From positions 1-34,205 of the forward strand of contig JAJRAN010000080.1 of assembly GCA_028682915.1 (NCBI GenBank): a DNA stretch of 34,205 bases, written 5' to 3'. The stretch is from Methanomassiliicoccales archaeon. Lineage in GTDB: Archaea; Thermoplasmatota; Thermoplasmata; Methanomassiliicoccales; UBA472. The position numbers and the translations under genes were made by a program. Below, piece after piece: positions 13,761 through 21,394 of the stretch (its first letter is position 1; every line of letters starts with the position of its first letter). The notes under the pieces are model-generated. The model was given only the letters and a program-made list of their open reading frames with translations. It made no database searches and was not told where the DNA came from.

Positions 13761-14797
13761 CCCACGCCTCCCATGAAGGCGATGGCCTTGGAGGCGGCCT
13801 CGGCCCCATCCTTGACGCATTCCACGATCTCCTTCGGCCCGCGGCAGGTCCCCGCCAAGAATACCCCCGGCCTGGTCGAGGCGCAGGGCTCGCCCTTGGG
13901 CGACCTCAGGAAGCCGTGGGCGTCGGTCTCCACCTGGAGCGTCCTTGCCAGCTCTGCCGCGCTCCTTGCCGGCCTCAGACCGACGGAGAGCACCACCGCG
14001 TCGAAGGCCTCGACCTCTACTATGGCGTCCTTCTCGGACGCGAATCGGACCTCCGGCCTCGAATCCTCGCCGAGCAAGACCTCGGCCGGGCGGCTCCGCA
14101 CCAGGCGCACCCCGCTGTCCCCAGACGCCCAGGCTCGGACGTTCTCCCTGGGGTCGTAGAGGCGCCAGTCCATGAAGAAGATGGTTATGGCGCAGCCAGG
14201 GTCAATGGCTCTCAGGCCCTGAGCGAGCTTGAATGAGTACTTGCAACAGGCCTTGGAGCAATAGCTAGTATTGAAGCGCTCGTCCCTGGACCCGACGCAC
14301 AGGATGAATGCCACTTTCTTGGGCGGGGCGCTCGTGGATGGCACCAAGAACCTGCCTTCGGCGCTGAGCTGGCGCTCCAGGTCCAACGAGGTGACCACGT
14401 CCGCGAGCTCATCGTATCCCAACCTCTTATCGAGATGGGCATCGAACGGCTCCCCGCCGGTGGCGCAGACGATGACGGCGGCCCTGACGAGGCGGTGGCC
14501 CTGCCCCCCGACCCTGATCGCCAAGCGGAAATCCCCTGGCTGGCCAGAGACCGAGCGGAGTTCTGCCCGCCCCAGGCGCTCAATGAGGGGGGACGACCTC
14601 GCCTGCGCCACCATGTCCCTGGCCAGGCACACGTCGCAGCGCACGCATCGCTCCACCCCCTTGCAGCCTAGCTCGCCGCAGAGGCCTCCCAGTGCCTCCT
14701 CCCTCTCCACGATTATCGAGGGGACGCCGCGCCGCTCCAGGCTTATCGCCGCGGACAGGCCGGCCACTCCTCCTCCGATTATGGCCACGCGGTTCAT
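13757..14797 (-). CDS. HdrA/QmoA-like FAD-binding subunit
   Basis: 346 residues, first gene of the operon. It starts with a clean FAD dinucleotide motif (AIIGGGVAGLSAAISLERRG, then VEREEALGGLCGELGC), followed by a Cys cluster (GCKGVERCVRCDVC). The central part is very HdrA-like: LGYDELADVVTSLDLERQLS, PPKKVAFILCVGSRDER, YCSKACCKYSFKLAQ, ITIFFMDWRLYDP. It ends with PGVFLAGTCRGPKEIVECV, the HdrA C-terminal FAD contact. The N-terminal HdrA domain and the ferredoxin modules are absent; both are found in the next protein, so one HdrA appears split or duplicated over two genes. GAGGA lies just upstream of the ATG. HdrA-type FAD is the bifurcation site in HdrABC-MvhAGD; that role here is inferred. 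Confidence 0.9.
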   Translation of the reverse strand: MNRVAIIGGGVAGLSAAISLERRGVPSIIVEREEALGGLCGELGCKGVERCVRCDVCLARDMVAQARSSPLIERLGRAELRSVSGQPGDFRLAIRVGGQGHRLVRAAVIVCATGGEPFDAHLDKRLGYDELADVVTSLDLERQLSAEGRFLVPSTSAPPKKVAFILCVGSRDERFNTSYCSKACCKYSFKLAQGLRAIDPGCAITIFFMDWRLYDPRENVRAWASGDSGVRLVRSRPAEVLLGEDSRPEVRFASEKDAIVEVEAFDAVVLSVGLRPARSAAELARTLQVETDAHGFLRSPKGEPCASTRPGVFLAGTCRGPKEIVECVKDGAEAASKAIAFMGGVG

Positions 14798-14905
14798 CCC
14801 GTCCTCCTCGCGCTCCTACGGGATGCCGAAAAGACGGTCGCTCCTGGGCGCTTTTGGGTTGGGCGGGTCGCTCTCATCGACAACGCTCTTGCGAGAACTG
14901 ACGCG

Positions 14906-14915
14906 TTATTTATAG
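14906..14915 (-). promoter_or_regulatory. TATA-like box for the hdrA-mvhD-metVF operon
   Basis: On the minus strand this reads CTATAAATAA, a strong archaeal TATA box, about 110 bp upstream of the first ATG. The predicted leader of 80-90 nt is long compared with other genes in the window and could hold regulatory signals. Confidence 0.5.
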
Positions 14916-14953
14916 GTTGCCTGGAGCGGGGGCCAGCATCGCAGGGAAGAAGC

Positions 14954-14960
14954 GTTTAAG
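14954..14960 (+). promoter_or_regulatory. TATA-like box for the deacetylase-DUF3786 operon
   Basis: GTTTAAG is centred about 27 bp before the ATG at 14984, the geometry of a leaderless transcript. This supports that ATG over an in-frame TTG at 14963. Confidence 0.5.
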
Positions 14961-14983
14961 CCTTGGGGCGGCATGGATGGGCG

Positions 14984-15820
14984 ATGAGGGTCGCGGCCTT
15001 CACTGTCGACGTGGACAGGGATGTCAATCTGCCAGCCAAGGGCAGGACTAGCGCGCTGTCGAAATGCCATGATGGCGACCGGGAGGAGACCAGGTTCGGT
15101 TCATCCATGCGGGGATTGCTCCTCCTGATCAAGATGCTTGAGGAACTGGAGGTGGAGGCCACCTTCTTCTTCGAAGGGGATACGCTGCTCCATATCTCCG
15201 AGGGCGCGGACGTGCGCAAGCTGCTCTCGGGCCATGAGGCGGCCTGCCACGGAGTATGCCATGAGGACATCACTGGGGAGTCGACCGGCGCTCCGCTCAC
15301 CGACCAAGAGCTGAGCCAGATGATCGACGATGGCCGCGACATCGTGAAGAAGGCCTTCGACCGGGACCCAGTGGGTTTCCGCGCACCTTACCAGCACATC
15401 GATGAAAGGACGTTGCGCTTGCTCCAGAGGAGGGGCTTCCTCTATGACTCGTCGATGGCCTCGGTCATCGACGATGAGGGCGGCATCCGGCCGTGGAGGG
15501 TGGCGGGCGACTTGATGGAGCTGCCCTTGGCCCAGGGAAAGGACGCGCGGGGCAAGAAGATCGTCTCCTACCTTTGGCCGATGCACGAAGGGAGGCGTTC
15601 TCCCGGGGACTACGCCGCCATGGCCGGAAGGGTGAAGTCTGGCGTGCTCGTCCTGGCGACGCATAGCTGGCATATGGTCGAGACCTATGAGAGGGGGATG
15701 ATGTCCGAAAGCCAGATCAACTCCAACCTGGATAACTTGCGGAAGGTGCTCGGGGACGCCAAGGCGCAAGGCTGGGAGTTCCTCCAGTTGAAGGAGATAG
15801 CCAGGAAGTGGAAGGGCTGA
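14984..15820 (+). CDS. NodB-type polysaccharide deacetylase family protein
   Basis: 278 residues from the ATG at 14984. NodB-homology landmarks are in order: FTVDVDRDVN with the catalytic or metal Asp pair near residues 7-9, EATFFFEGDTL, the metal-binding HGVCHED (H-x3-H), GFRAPYQHID with the conserved Arg-Ala-Pro, FLYDSSM, and VLATHSWHM near the end. The family removes N- or O-acyl groups from polysaccharides in a metal-dependent way. No signal peptide is visible, so a cytoplasmic substrate such as a lipid-linked or nucleotide-linked sugar is possible (inference). It is followed after 4 nt by the DUF3786 gene, with which it forms an operon. Confidence 0.88.
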   Translation: MRVAAFTVDVDRDVNLPAKGRTSALSKCHDGDREETRFGSSMRGLLLLIKMLEELEVEATFFFEGDTLLHISEGADVRKLLSGHEAACHGVCHEDITGESTGAPLTDQELSQMIDDGRDIVKKAFDRDPVGFRAPYQHIDERTLRLLQRRGFLYDSSMASVIDDEGGIRPWRVAGDLMELPLAQGKDARGKKIVSYLWPMHEGRRSPGDYAAMAGRVKSGVLVLATHSWHMVETYERGMMSESQINSNLDNLRKVLGDAKAQGWEFLQLKEIARKWKG

Positions 15821-15824
15821 GAAC

Positions 15825-16442
15825 ATGACGACGAGCTCCAGAGTGACGGGGGGCCGGGCTGCCATCGAGGCCGCCTGGAAAGCACTGGAGGGAAGGAATG
15901 AGAGAGAGCTCGCCGATCTCTCGGGGTCCAGGTACTCCGGAGGCCACATCCTGCTTCCGCACTTCGAGGCGCGGCTCACGGTGGATCTGGAGAGCAGGGG
16001 GATCGCCCTGGAGGGGAAGGAGGTGGACGAGACCTCTTCCATTCTCGCCCTCCATTACCTCGCTGGCTGCGGGGCGGATGTTCCGACAGGGACCCTCGTA
16101 CCATTCAACCAGGCTGAAGGAGGGGGGGCCTATTACGAGGCTTTCAAGCGCCGCACCATAGATCGCCTTGCGGAGGAGTTCGGCGAACGCCCCAACCTGC
16201 TGGTGAGGGCGGGGATCGCCATTGGAGGCTTGGACCGCGAGCTAGGGGCCTCCTCCATTGAGGTGAGGGTCTTCCCGAAGGTGTGGGTCACCCTCATCGT
16301 CTGGGAAGGAGATGATGAGATCCCGGCCTCGGCCAACGTGCTCTTCGACTCGACGGCCTTGGGCATCCTTCCCACCGAGGACCTGGCGGTGATCGGCTCC
16401 CTGACCGTGGCCAAGCTGGTGAAGGCCAAGGCCCGGCTCTAG
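15825..16442 (+). CDS. DUF3786 family protein
   Basis: 205 residues. The pattern fits DUF3786, a family of unknown function often seen in anaerobes with corrinoid or one-carbon pathways: an early LSGSRYSGGHILLPHFEARLT region, SSILALHYLAGCGA, LVPFNQAEGG, YYEAFKRR, then FPKVWVTLIVWEGDDEIPA, ASANVLFDSTALGILPTEDL and a final helix. The WEGD motif and LFDSTA block are the most recognisable parts. No catalytic residues are established. Its stop codon overlaps, via a shared CTAG, the stop of the convergent formate-THF ligase. Co-occurrence with that gene is the main hint of a one-carbon role. Confidence 0.75.
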   Translation: MTTSSRVTGGRAAIEAAWKALEGRNERELADLSGSRYSGGHILLPHFEARLTVDLESRGIALEGKEVDETSSILALHYLAGCGADVPTGTLVPFNQAEGGGAYYEAFKRRTIDRLAEEFGERPNLLVRAGIAIGGLDRELGASSIEVRVFPKVWVTLIVWEGDDEIPASANVLFDSTALGILPTEDLAVIGSLTVAKLVKAKARL

Positions 16443-18109
16443 TTGAGACCGACGATGCGCCCATCATCGAATATGTCCATGTCCGAGGCGTTTGGCTCGG
16501 CAGGCAGACCTGGTATGAGCATGATGTCCCCGCAGATGGCGACGATGAAGCCCGCCCCCGCGGACACGTGCAGCTCCTTGACGGTAAGGGTCCAGCCCAT
16601 CGGCGCGCCCTTCAGCTTGGGGTCGTCGGAGATGGAGTGCTGGGTCTTGGCGATGCACACCGGAAGGTCGCCGTAGCCCTTCTCGATCCAGACCAGGTCC
16701 TTCTCCGCCTCAGCGTGGAACTTGACCTCGCCGGCGCCGTAGATCTCGCGGGCGATGGTCTCGATCTTCTTCTTCACCGAAAGCTTGGGCTCGTAGAGGA
16801 ATTTGAACTGCTTGCTGTCGTTCTCGATGGCGTCGACCACCTGCCGAGCGAGCTGGATCCCGCCCTCCCCTCCCTGGTCGAAGACGAATGACACCGCCGA
16901 CCTGACGTCCAAGCGCCGGCAGTGGTGCATGACCAGCTCGATCTCCTCCACCGTATCGGTGTGGAAGTGGTTGATCGCCACGACCACTGGGATCCCGAAC
17001 TTGCGCAGGTTGAGCACGTGCCTCTCCAGGTTCGCCAGTCCCTTCTCCAAGGCGTCGAGGTTCTTCACGTCGCACTTCTCGAACGGGCATCCTCCATGCA
17101 TCTTCAAGGCGCGGATCGAGGCCACTAGCACCGCGCAATCAGGCCGCAGGCCGCTGACCCGGCAGACGATGTTGAAGAACTTCTCCGCGCCCAGGTCGGT
17201 GGCGAACCCCGCCTCGGTGATGACGTAATCGGCCATCTTGAGGCCGTACTTGGTGGCGAGGATGGTGTTGTTGCCGTGAGCGATGTTGGCGAACGGGAAG
17301 CCGTGGATGAACATCGGCTCGCCCTCCAGCGTCTGCACGATGTTGGGCTTGATCGCCTCGCGCAACAGGAGGGCCATGGCCCCGACGCATCCCAGCTGCT
17401 TGGCGTAGATCGGCTTCTTGTCGTAGGTGTAGGCGACGATCATCTTCCCCAGGCGCTCCTTGAGGTCGGCCATGGAGGTCGAGAGCGCGAGGATGGCGCT
17501 GATCTCGGAGGCGGCGGTGATGATGAAGCCCGACTCGTGCGGGACGCCGCCCTCCCCCCTGCCTCCCAGGCCGACCACGACCTGCCTGAGCTCGCGGCAG
17601 TTCATGTCGATGGCCTTCTTCCAGATGATGCGCGTGGGGTCGATGTTCAGCTCGTTCTTCCTTTGGACATGGTTCTCGATTATGGCGGAAAGGAGGTTGT
17701 GCGCCGCTCCCACCGCATGGATGTCGCCAGTGAAATGCAGGTCGATGTCCCACATGGGATAGACCTGGGACAGGCCTCCGCCAGTGGCGCCTCCCTTCAC
17801 CCCGAACACTGGGCCCAAGGAAGGCTGCCTTAAGGCGCCTATCACCTTCTTGTCCAGCTTGCCGAGCCCCTGGACCAAACCAATGGTGGTGACCGTCTTC
17901 CCCTCCCCGGCGGGGGTGGGGGTGATGGCGGTCATGACGATGAGCTTGCCGTCGGGCTTCTCGTCGAAGCGCCTCAATACCTCCAGGGGGACCTTGGCCG
18001 TGTACTTTCCATAGAGCTCTAGGTCGTCCTTGGAGAGGCCTATCTTGGCAGCCACCTCCTCGATGGGCAGACAGTCAACCGCCTGGGCGATCTCGATGTT
18101 GGTCTTCAG
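16439..18109 (-). CDS. fhs: Formate-tetrahydrofolate ligase (formyl-THF synthetase), apparent CTG start
   Basis: About 556 residues with the proposed start, the usual length of the family. The enzyme makes 10-formyl-THF from formate, ATP and THF. The ATP-binding loop is ITPTPAGEGKTVTTIGL; other landmarks are LGPVFGVKGGATGGG, DIDLHFTGDIHAV, GFPFANIAHGNNT and EAGFATDLGAEKFF. The first standard start codon (GTG, 18055) would cut off the conserved N-terminus. Upstream in frame the codons read KTNIEIAQAVDCLPIEE, matching the family start, with no ATG, GTG or TTG before a stop at 18134-18136. The best start is CTG at 18107-18109, with GGAGGA about 6 nt before it. It is convergent with DUF3786 and divergent from folD. 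Confidence 0.96.
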   Translation of the reverse strand: MKTNIEIAQAVDCLPIEEVAAKIGLSKDDLELYGKYTAKVPLEVLRRFDEKPDGKLIVMTAITPTPAGEGKTVTTIGLVQGLGKLDKKVIGALRQPSLGPVFGVKGGATGGGLSQVYPMWDIDLHFTGDIHAVGAAHNLLSAIIENHVQRKNELNIDPTRIIWKKAIDMNCRELRQVVVGLGGRGEGGVPHESGFIITAASEISAILALSTSMADLKERLGKMIVAYTYDKKPIYAKQLGCVGAMALLLREAIKPNIVQTLEGEPMFIHGFPFANIAHGNNTILATKYGLKMADYVITEAGFATDLGAEKFFNIVCRVSGLRPDCAVLVASIRALKMHGGCPFEKCDVKNLDALEKGLANLERHVLNLRKFGIPVVVAINHFHTDTVEEIELVMHHCRRLDVRSAVSFVFDQGGEGGIQLARQVVDAIENDSKQFKFLYEPKLSVKKKIETIAREIYGAGEVKFHAEAEKDLVWIEKGYGDLPVCIAKTQHSISDDPKLKGAPMGWTLTVKELHVSAGAGFIVAICGDIMLIPGLPAEPNASDMDIFDDGRIVGLN

Positions 18110-18115
18110 GGTTAC

Positions 18116-18121
18116 TCCTCC
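18116..18121 (-). promoter_or_regulatory. Ribosome binding site supporting the CTG start of fhs
   Basis: GGAGGA on the minus strand lies 6 nt upstream of the CTG at 18109. It is one of the strongest Shine-Dalgarno sequences in the window and decides the start. Confidence 0.6.
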
Positions 18122-18147
18122 TGGGCAAGTTCGTTATTAAGGACGGC

Positions 18148-18156
18148 GTATAAAAC
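18148..18156 (-). promoter_or_regulatory. TATA-like box for fhs
   Basis: On the minus strand this reads GTTTTATAC. Start of transcription is expected near 18126, just upstream of the ribosome binding site. Confidence 0.5.
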
Positions 18157-18234
18157 AAAAGCGCCGGCGCGAGATCCCTATCGGATGGATTGCGAGGGCC
18201 TCGTTGAACCGAAGATGGCGCCCATCCAATGATG

Positions 18235-18245
18235 TTTTTATATCC
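18235..18245 (+). promoter_or_regulatory. TATA-like box for folD
   Basis: TTTTTATATCC lies about 30 bp upstream of the folD ATG and belongs to the TATATCC-type boxes also found at 25918 and 27739. Confidence 0.55.
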
Positions 18246-18271
18246 ACACGCTCCTTTTCTCGCTTGAGGAG

Positions 18272-19180
18272 ATGGGGATGCAGGCGCAGATAATCGATGG
18301 GAACCGTATCGCATCACAGATCAAGGAAGAGCTCAGGGACAGGCTGACCAAGCTGCATTTCGCGGGGCACAGCCCGGGATTGGCTGTCGTCCTGGTGGGC
18401 GAGGACCCGGCGTCGAAGGTCTATGTGAGCATGAAGGCCAGGGAATGCAAGGAGCTGGGCATCCTCAGCAAGCAGTTGGACCTCCCCGAGACGGTGAGCG
18501 AGGAGGAGCTTCTCAAGAACATCGATTACATCCAGGCCGACCCCAAGGTCCACGGCATCCTGGTCCAGATGCCGTTGCCGCCGCACATCTCCGAGGCCAA
18601 GGTGATGGAGCGCATCGAGCCGGACAAGGACGTCGATGGGTTCCATCCGGTCAACATCGGAAGGATGCTGATGGGCGCTCCTGGCATCCTACCCTGCACC
18701 CCCCACGGCATTCAAGAGCTGCTGATCCGCAGCGGCAACTCTCCCGAGGGCAAGGACGTGGTGGTGGTAGGCAGGAGCAACATCGTGGGCAAGCCCATCG
18801 CCGCCATCCTCATGCAGAAGGCCAAGGACGCGAACGCCACCGTCACCATCTGCCACTCTGGCACCAGGGACCTGGCCCAGCATACCAAACAGGCGGACGT
18901 GCTCATCGCCGCCATGGGAAGGCCCCAGTTCATCAAAGCGGACATGGTGAAGGAGGGCGTGGTCGTGATCGACGTGGGGATGAACCGCGTCGAGGACCCC
19001 AAGTCGGAGAAGGGGTATCGCCTCGTAGGGGATGTGGATTACGAGGCGGTGAGCAGGAAGGCCAAGGCCATAACGCCGGTGCCAGGGGGGGTAGGGCCGA
19101 TGACCCGGGCCATGCTCATGGCGAACACCGTCCGCGCCGCGGAGATCGCCTTCGAGAAGTCGCAGGCCAAGAAGCACTGA
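18272..19180 (+). CDS. folD: Methylene-THF dehydrogenase / methenyl-THF cyclohydrolase
   Basis: 302 residues, full-length FolD, interconverting 10-formyl-THF, methenyl-THF and methylene-THF with NAD(P). Landmarks are VGEDPASKVYVSMKARECKE with the catalytic Tyr and Lys, VQMPLPPHIS, DKDVDGFHPVNIG, VVVGRSNIVGKPIA (dinucleotide binding), ATVTICHSGT and the C-terminal PVPGGVGPMTRAML. Two near starts are possible (ATG 18272, ATG 18278); both follow a purine-rich GAGGAG stretch. It connects fhs, divergently transcribed next door, to MetFV, and supplies formyl-THF in the other direction to PurH. NAD versus NADP preference cannot be read from the sequence. Confidence 0.97.
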   Translation: MGMQAQIIDGNRIASQIKEELRDRLTKLHFAGHSPGLAVVLVGEDPASKVYVSMKARECKELGILSKQLDLPETVSEEELLKNIDYIQADPKVHGILVQMPLPPHISEAKVMERIEPDKDVDGFHPVNIGRMLMGAPGILPCTPHGIQELLIRSGNSPEGKDVVVVGRSNIVGKPIAAILMQKAKDANATVTICHSGTRDLAQHTKQADVLIAAMGRPQFIKADMVKEGVVVIDVGMNRVEDPKSEKGYRLVGDVDYEAVSRKAKAITPVPGGVGPMTRAMLMANTVRAAEIAFEKSQAKKH

Positions 19181-19214
19181 CCAGCGGCCGGCGTCCCCGG
19201 AAAACCCCTGGGAT

Positions 19215-19226
19215 AATTTTATTTAG
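19215..19226 (+). promoter_or_regulatory. TATA-like box for the ABC exporter operon
   Basis: AATTTTATTTAG precedes the ATP-binding gene by about 70 bp. It is followed by GCGCAGAGT (19231-19239), a downstream block shared with the DUF2797 promoter. Confidence 0.45.
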
Positions 19227-19291
19227 CTCAGCGCAGAGTACCCGCCCATTAGGAGAGGGGCGATCCGCCCACCTCCATTGGGGGAAGTCGC

Positions 19292-20005
19292 TTGGCAGTG
19301 ATCGAGGTCAACAATCTCACCAAGAAATACGGGCCGCTCGAGGCGCTCAAGGGGATCACGTTCAGCGTCGACGAAGGAGAGGTGTTCGGCCTCATCGGCC
19401 CGAACGGGGCGGGCAAGACCACGGCCCTGAGGGTGCTCTCCACCTTGCTCGAGGTCACATCTGGCACCGTCACCATCTATGGATACGATCTGGTGAAGCA
19501 GCCGGATAAGATACGCGAGATCATCTCCTACCTGCCGGAGGATGCTGGCACCTACAAGAACATGAAGGGGATCGAGTACCTTCATTTCATAGCGGCCTTC
19601 TTCCAGGACGAGCGCCGGTACCAGATGCTCGAGAGAGGGGTGCGCATCGCCGATCTCGGGGAGAGGTTGGACGACCGCATCGACACCTACTCCAAGGGCA
19701 TGCAGAGGCGCCTCCTGGTCGCCAGGGCGCTGATGATCCAGCCCAAGCTGGCCATCCTGGACGAGTTGACCTCCGGCCTTGACGTCATCAACGCCCAGAC
19801 CATCAGGAGGACGGTGAAGGAATCGGCCAAGGAAGGGACCACAGTACTGCTCTCATCGCACAACATGCTGGAGGTGGAGCTGATGTGCGACCGCATCGCG
19901 CTGATCAACGACGGCAGGATCGTCGCCACCGGATCGCCCAAGGACCTCAAGGCCGAGTATCACGCGGCCAACATCGAGGACGTCTTCGTGGAGGTGGTCA
20001 GATGA
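19292..20005 (+). CDS. ABC transporter ATP-binding protein (NatA-like)
   Basis: 237 residues. Walker A is GLIGPNGAGKTTALRVL, the Q-loop region contains ISYLPEDAGTY, the signature is YSKGMQRRLLVARAL, and Walker B is LAILDELTSGLD, where Leu replaces the common Pro. The H-loop is SSHNMLEVELM. The closest types are ABC-2 exporter ATPases such as NatA. The start is TTG at 19292 followed by AVIEVNNLTKKYG, with a GTG at 19298 as alternative. It overlaps the permease gene by 4 nt (ATGA). Confidence 0.92.
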   Translation: MAVIEVNNLTKKYGPLEALKGITFSVDEGEVFGLIGPNGAGKTTALRVLSTLLEVTSGTVTIYGYDLVKQPDKIREIISYLPEDAGTYKNMKGIEYLHFIAAFFQDERRYQMLERGVRIADLGERLDDRIDTYSKGMQRRLLVARALMIQPKLAILDELTSGLDVINAQTIRRTVKESAKEGTTVLLSSHNMLEVELMCDRIALINDGRIVATGSPKDLKAEYHAANIEDVFVEVVR

Positions 20006-21294
20006 GCCGCGGCCTAGGCAACATCATGAAGAAGGAGATCAAGGAGCTCCTCACCCCCAGCACATTGATCCCCATAATCATATTCGCCATCATCTTCGGC
20101 TCCCTGGGCGGCGTCTTCGGCGGCGCCACCGATGAGCTTAGCCAGCCTCCCAAGATTGCCATCATCAACGATGGCACCGGGGAGATCTCCCAATTCGTGG
20201 AGTTGGACATGACGGCCCGCTCCGAGGTCCTCTACAATGGCACCGACCTCGATCAGGCCATCCAGGTGACGACCGAGCAGGGCGGCGTCGCGGTTTTCGT
20301 CATCACACCGGAATTCGACGATAACATAACCGAGAACAAGTCCGGCGTCATCAATGTGTACTGGATATTGGAAGGGTCTGGCGTGTTGGACGGCCTTTCC
20401 ACCGATCCTGCGGCCGCCATGCTGTCGCAGGTGAGCTACGACCTTTCCAAGGCCATAATCGACTCGCATTACACGGACAATTCGACGGTCATCCTCGCGC
20501 CCATCAACGCCACCCAAAACACCATCTACAAGGGCACTGAGGTGCCGGGGGTCACGCCAGGGATGATAATGGGCGTGATGACCGGCCAGAGCTTCATCGT
20601 GCCCCTCATCGTGGTCATGGTGGTGATCTACGCCGGCAGCATGGTGGTGACCTCCATGGGCAGCGAGAAGGAGAACAAGACCTTGGAGACGCTGCTCACG
20701 CTTCCAGTGAGGAGGACGTACATCGTTTTCGGCAAATTGGCTGGCGCGGCCATCGTAGGGCTGGTCCTCGCCGCCATCTACATGGTCGGCCTGGGCTACT
20801 ACATGTCATCGCTGACCTCGAGCGCGAGCCTGGACCTGTCGCAGTATGGAATCTCGCTCGACCTCTTCGATTACGTCCTGGTCGGCATCTCCTTGTTCCT
20901 GGCCCTGCTCTCCGCGCTTGCGCTGTGCATGATTCTGGGCATCTTCACCAAGAACTACAGGGCGGCGCAGACGATGACCTTGCCAGTCACCATGCTGGCG
21001 CTCATCCCCATGTTGGTGCTCATGTTCACCGACTTCTCCACGCTCCCCCTGGTTGCCCAGGTGCTGGTGTTCGCCATCCCCTTCTCGCAGCCCATCATCG
21101 CCATCAACTCGCTCATGTTCGGGGAGATCGGTATCGTCCTGGTAGGGATCGTCTATCAACTGGCGTTCGCGCTGGGGGCTATGTTCGTCGCCGTGTACCT
21201 CTTCAAGAAGGACATCCTCTTGACCGGGAGGGTTAGATCGCAGCAGAGCAAGAAGCGCGGTCTGGCCCTTTGGCCGACGAGGAAGCGGAAGTGA
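20002..21294 (+). CDS. ABC-2 type transporter permease (NatB-like)
   Basis: 430 residues. One N-terminal TM helix (PIIIFAIIFGSLGGVFGGA) is followed by a large extracytoplasmic domain (about residues 45-200) with several N-x-S/T sequons, then five or six TM helices (for example FIVPLIVVMVVIYAGSMVV, LAGAAIVGLVLAAIYMVGL, and two C-terminal hydrophobic stretches). The motif GSEKENKTLETLLTLPVRR between helices is typical of NatB/ABC-2 exporters. The C-terminus is basic. Substrate unknown; Na+ or drug export are options from the family. Confidence 0.88.
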   Translation: MSRGLGNIMKKEIKELLTPSTLIPIIIFAIIFGSLGGVFGGATDELSQPPKIAIINDGTGEISQFVELDMTARSEVLYNGTDLDQAIQVTTEQGGVAVFVITPEFDDNITENKSGVINVYWILEGSGVLDGLSTDPAAAMLSQVSYDLSKAIIDSHYTDNSTVILAPINATQNTIYKGTEVPGVTPGMIMGVMTGQSFIVPLIVVMVVIYAGSMVVTSMGSEKENKTLETLLTLPVRRTYIVFGKLAGAAIVGLVLAAIYMVGLGYYMSSLTSSASLDLSQYGISLDLFDYVLVGISLFLALLSALALCMILGIFTKNYRAAQTMTLPVTMLALIPMLVLMFTDFSTLPLVAQVLVFAIPFSQPIIAINSLMFGEIGIVLVGIVYQLAFALGAMFVAVYLFKKDILLTGRVRSQQSKKRGLALWPTRKRK

Positions 21295-21361
21295 AAACCC
21301 TTCTACCTTTTACTCATCCGACCCCTCGCATCCGCCTAAGATTCAGTAGGGTCGTCGGCAA

Positions 21362-21370
21362 ACTATTAAG
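21362..21370 (+). promoter_or_regulatory. TATA-like box for kptA
   Basis: ACTATTAAG is only about 10 bp from the ATG at 21377 but 28-29 bp from the in-frame ATG at 21395, favouring the second start on a leaderless transcript. Confidence 0.4.
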
Positions 21371-21394
21371 AAACACATGTCATTTCTCCGCCGA

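Noticed and set aside
13761-13820. Upstream extension of the 532-residue HdrA-like protein
   Set aside because: It overlaps the preceding HdrA-like gene in another frame; the ATG at 13760 with a 4-nt overlap matches the rest of the operon.
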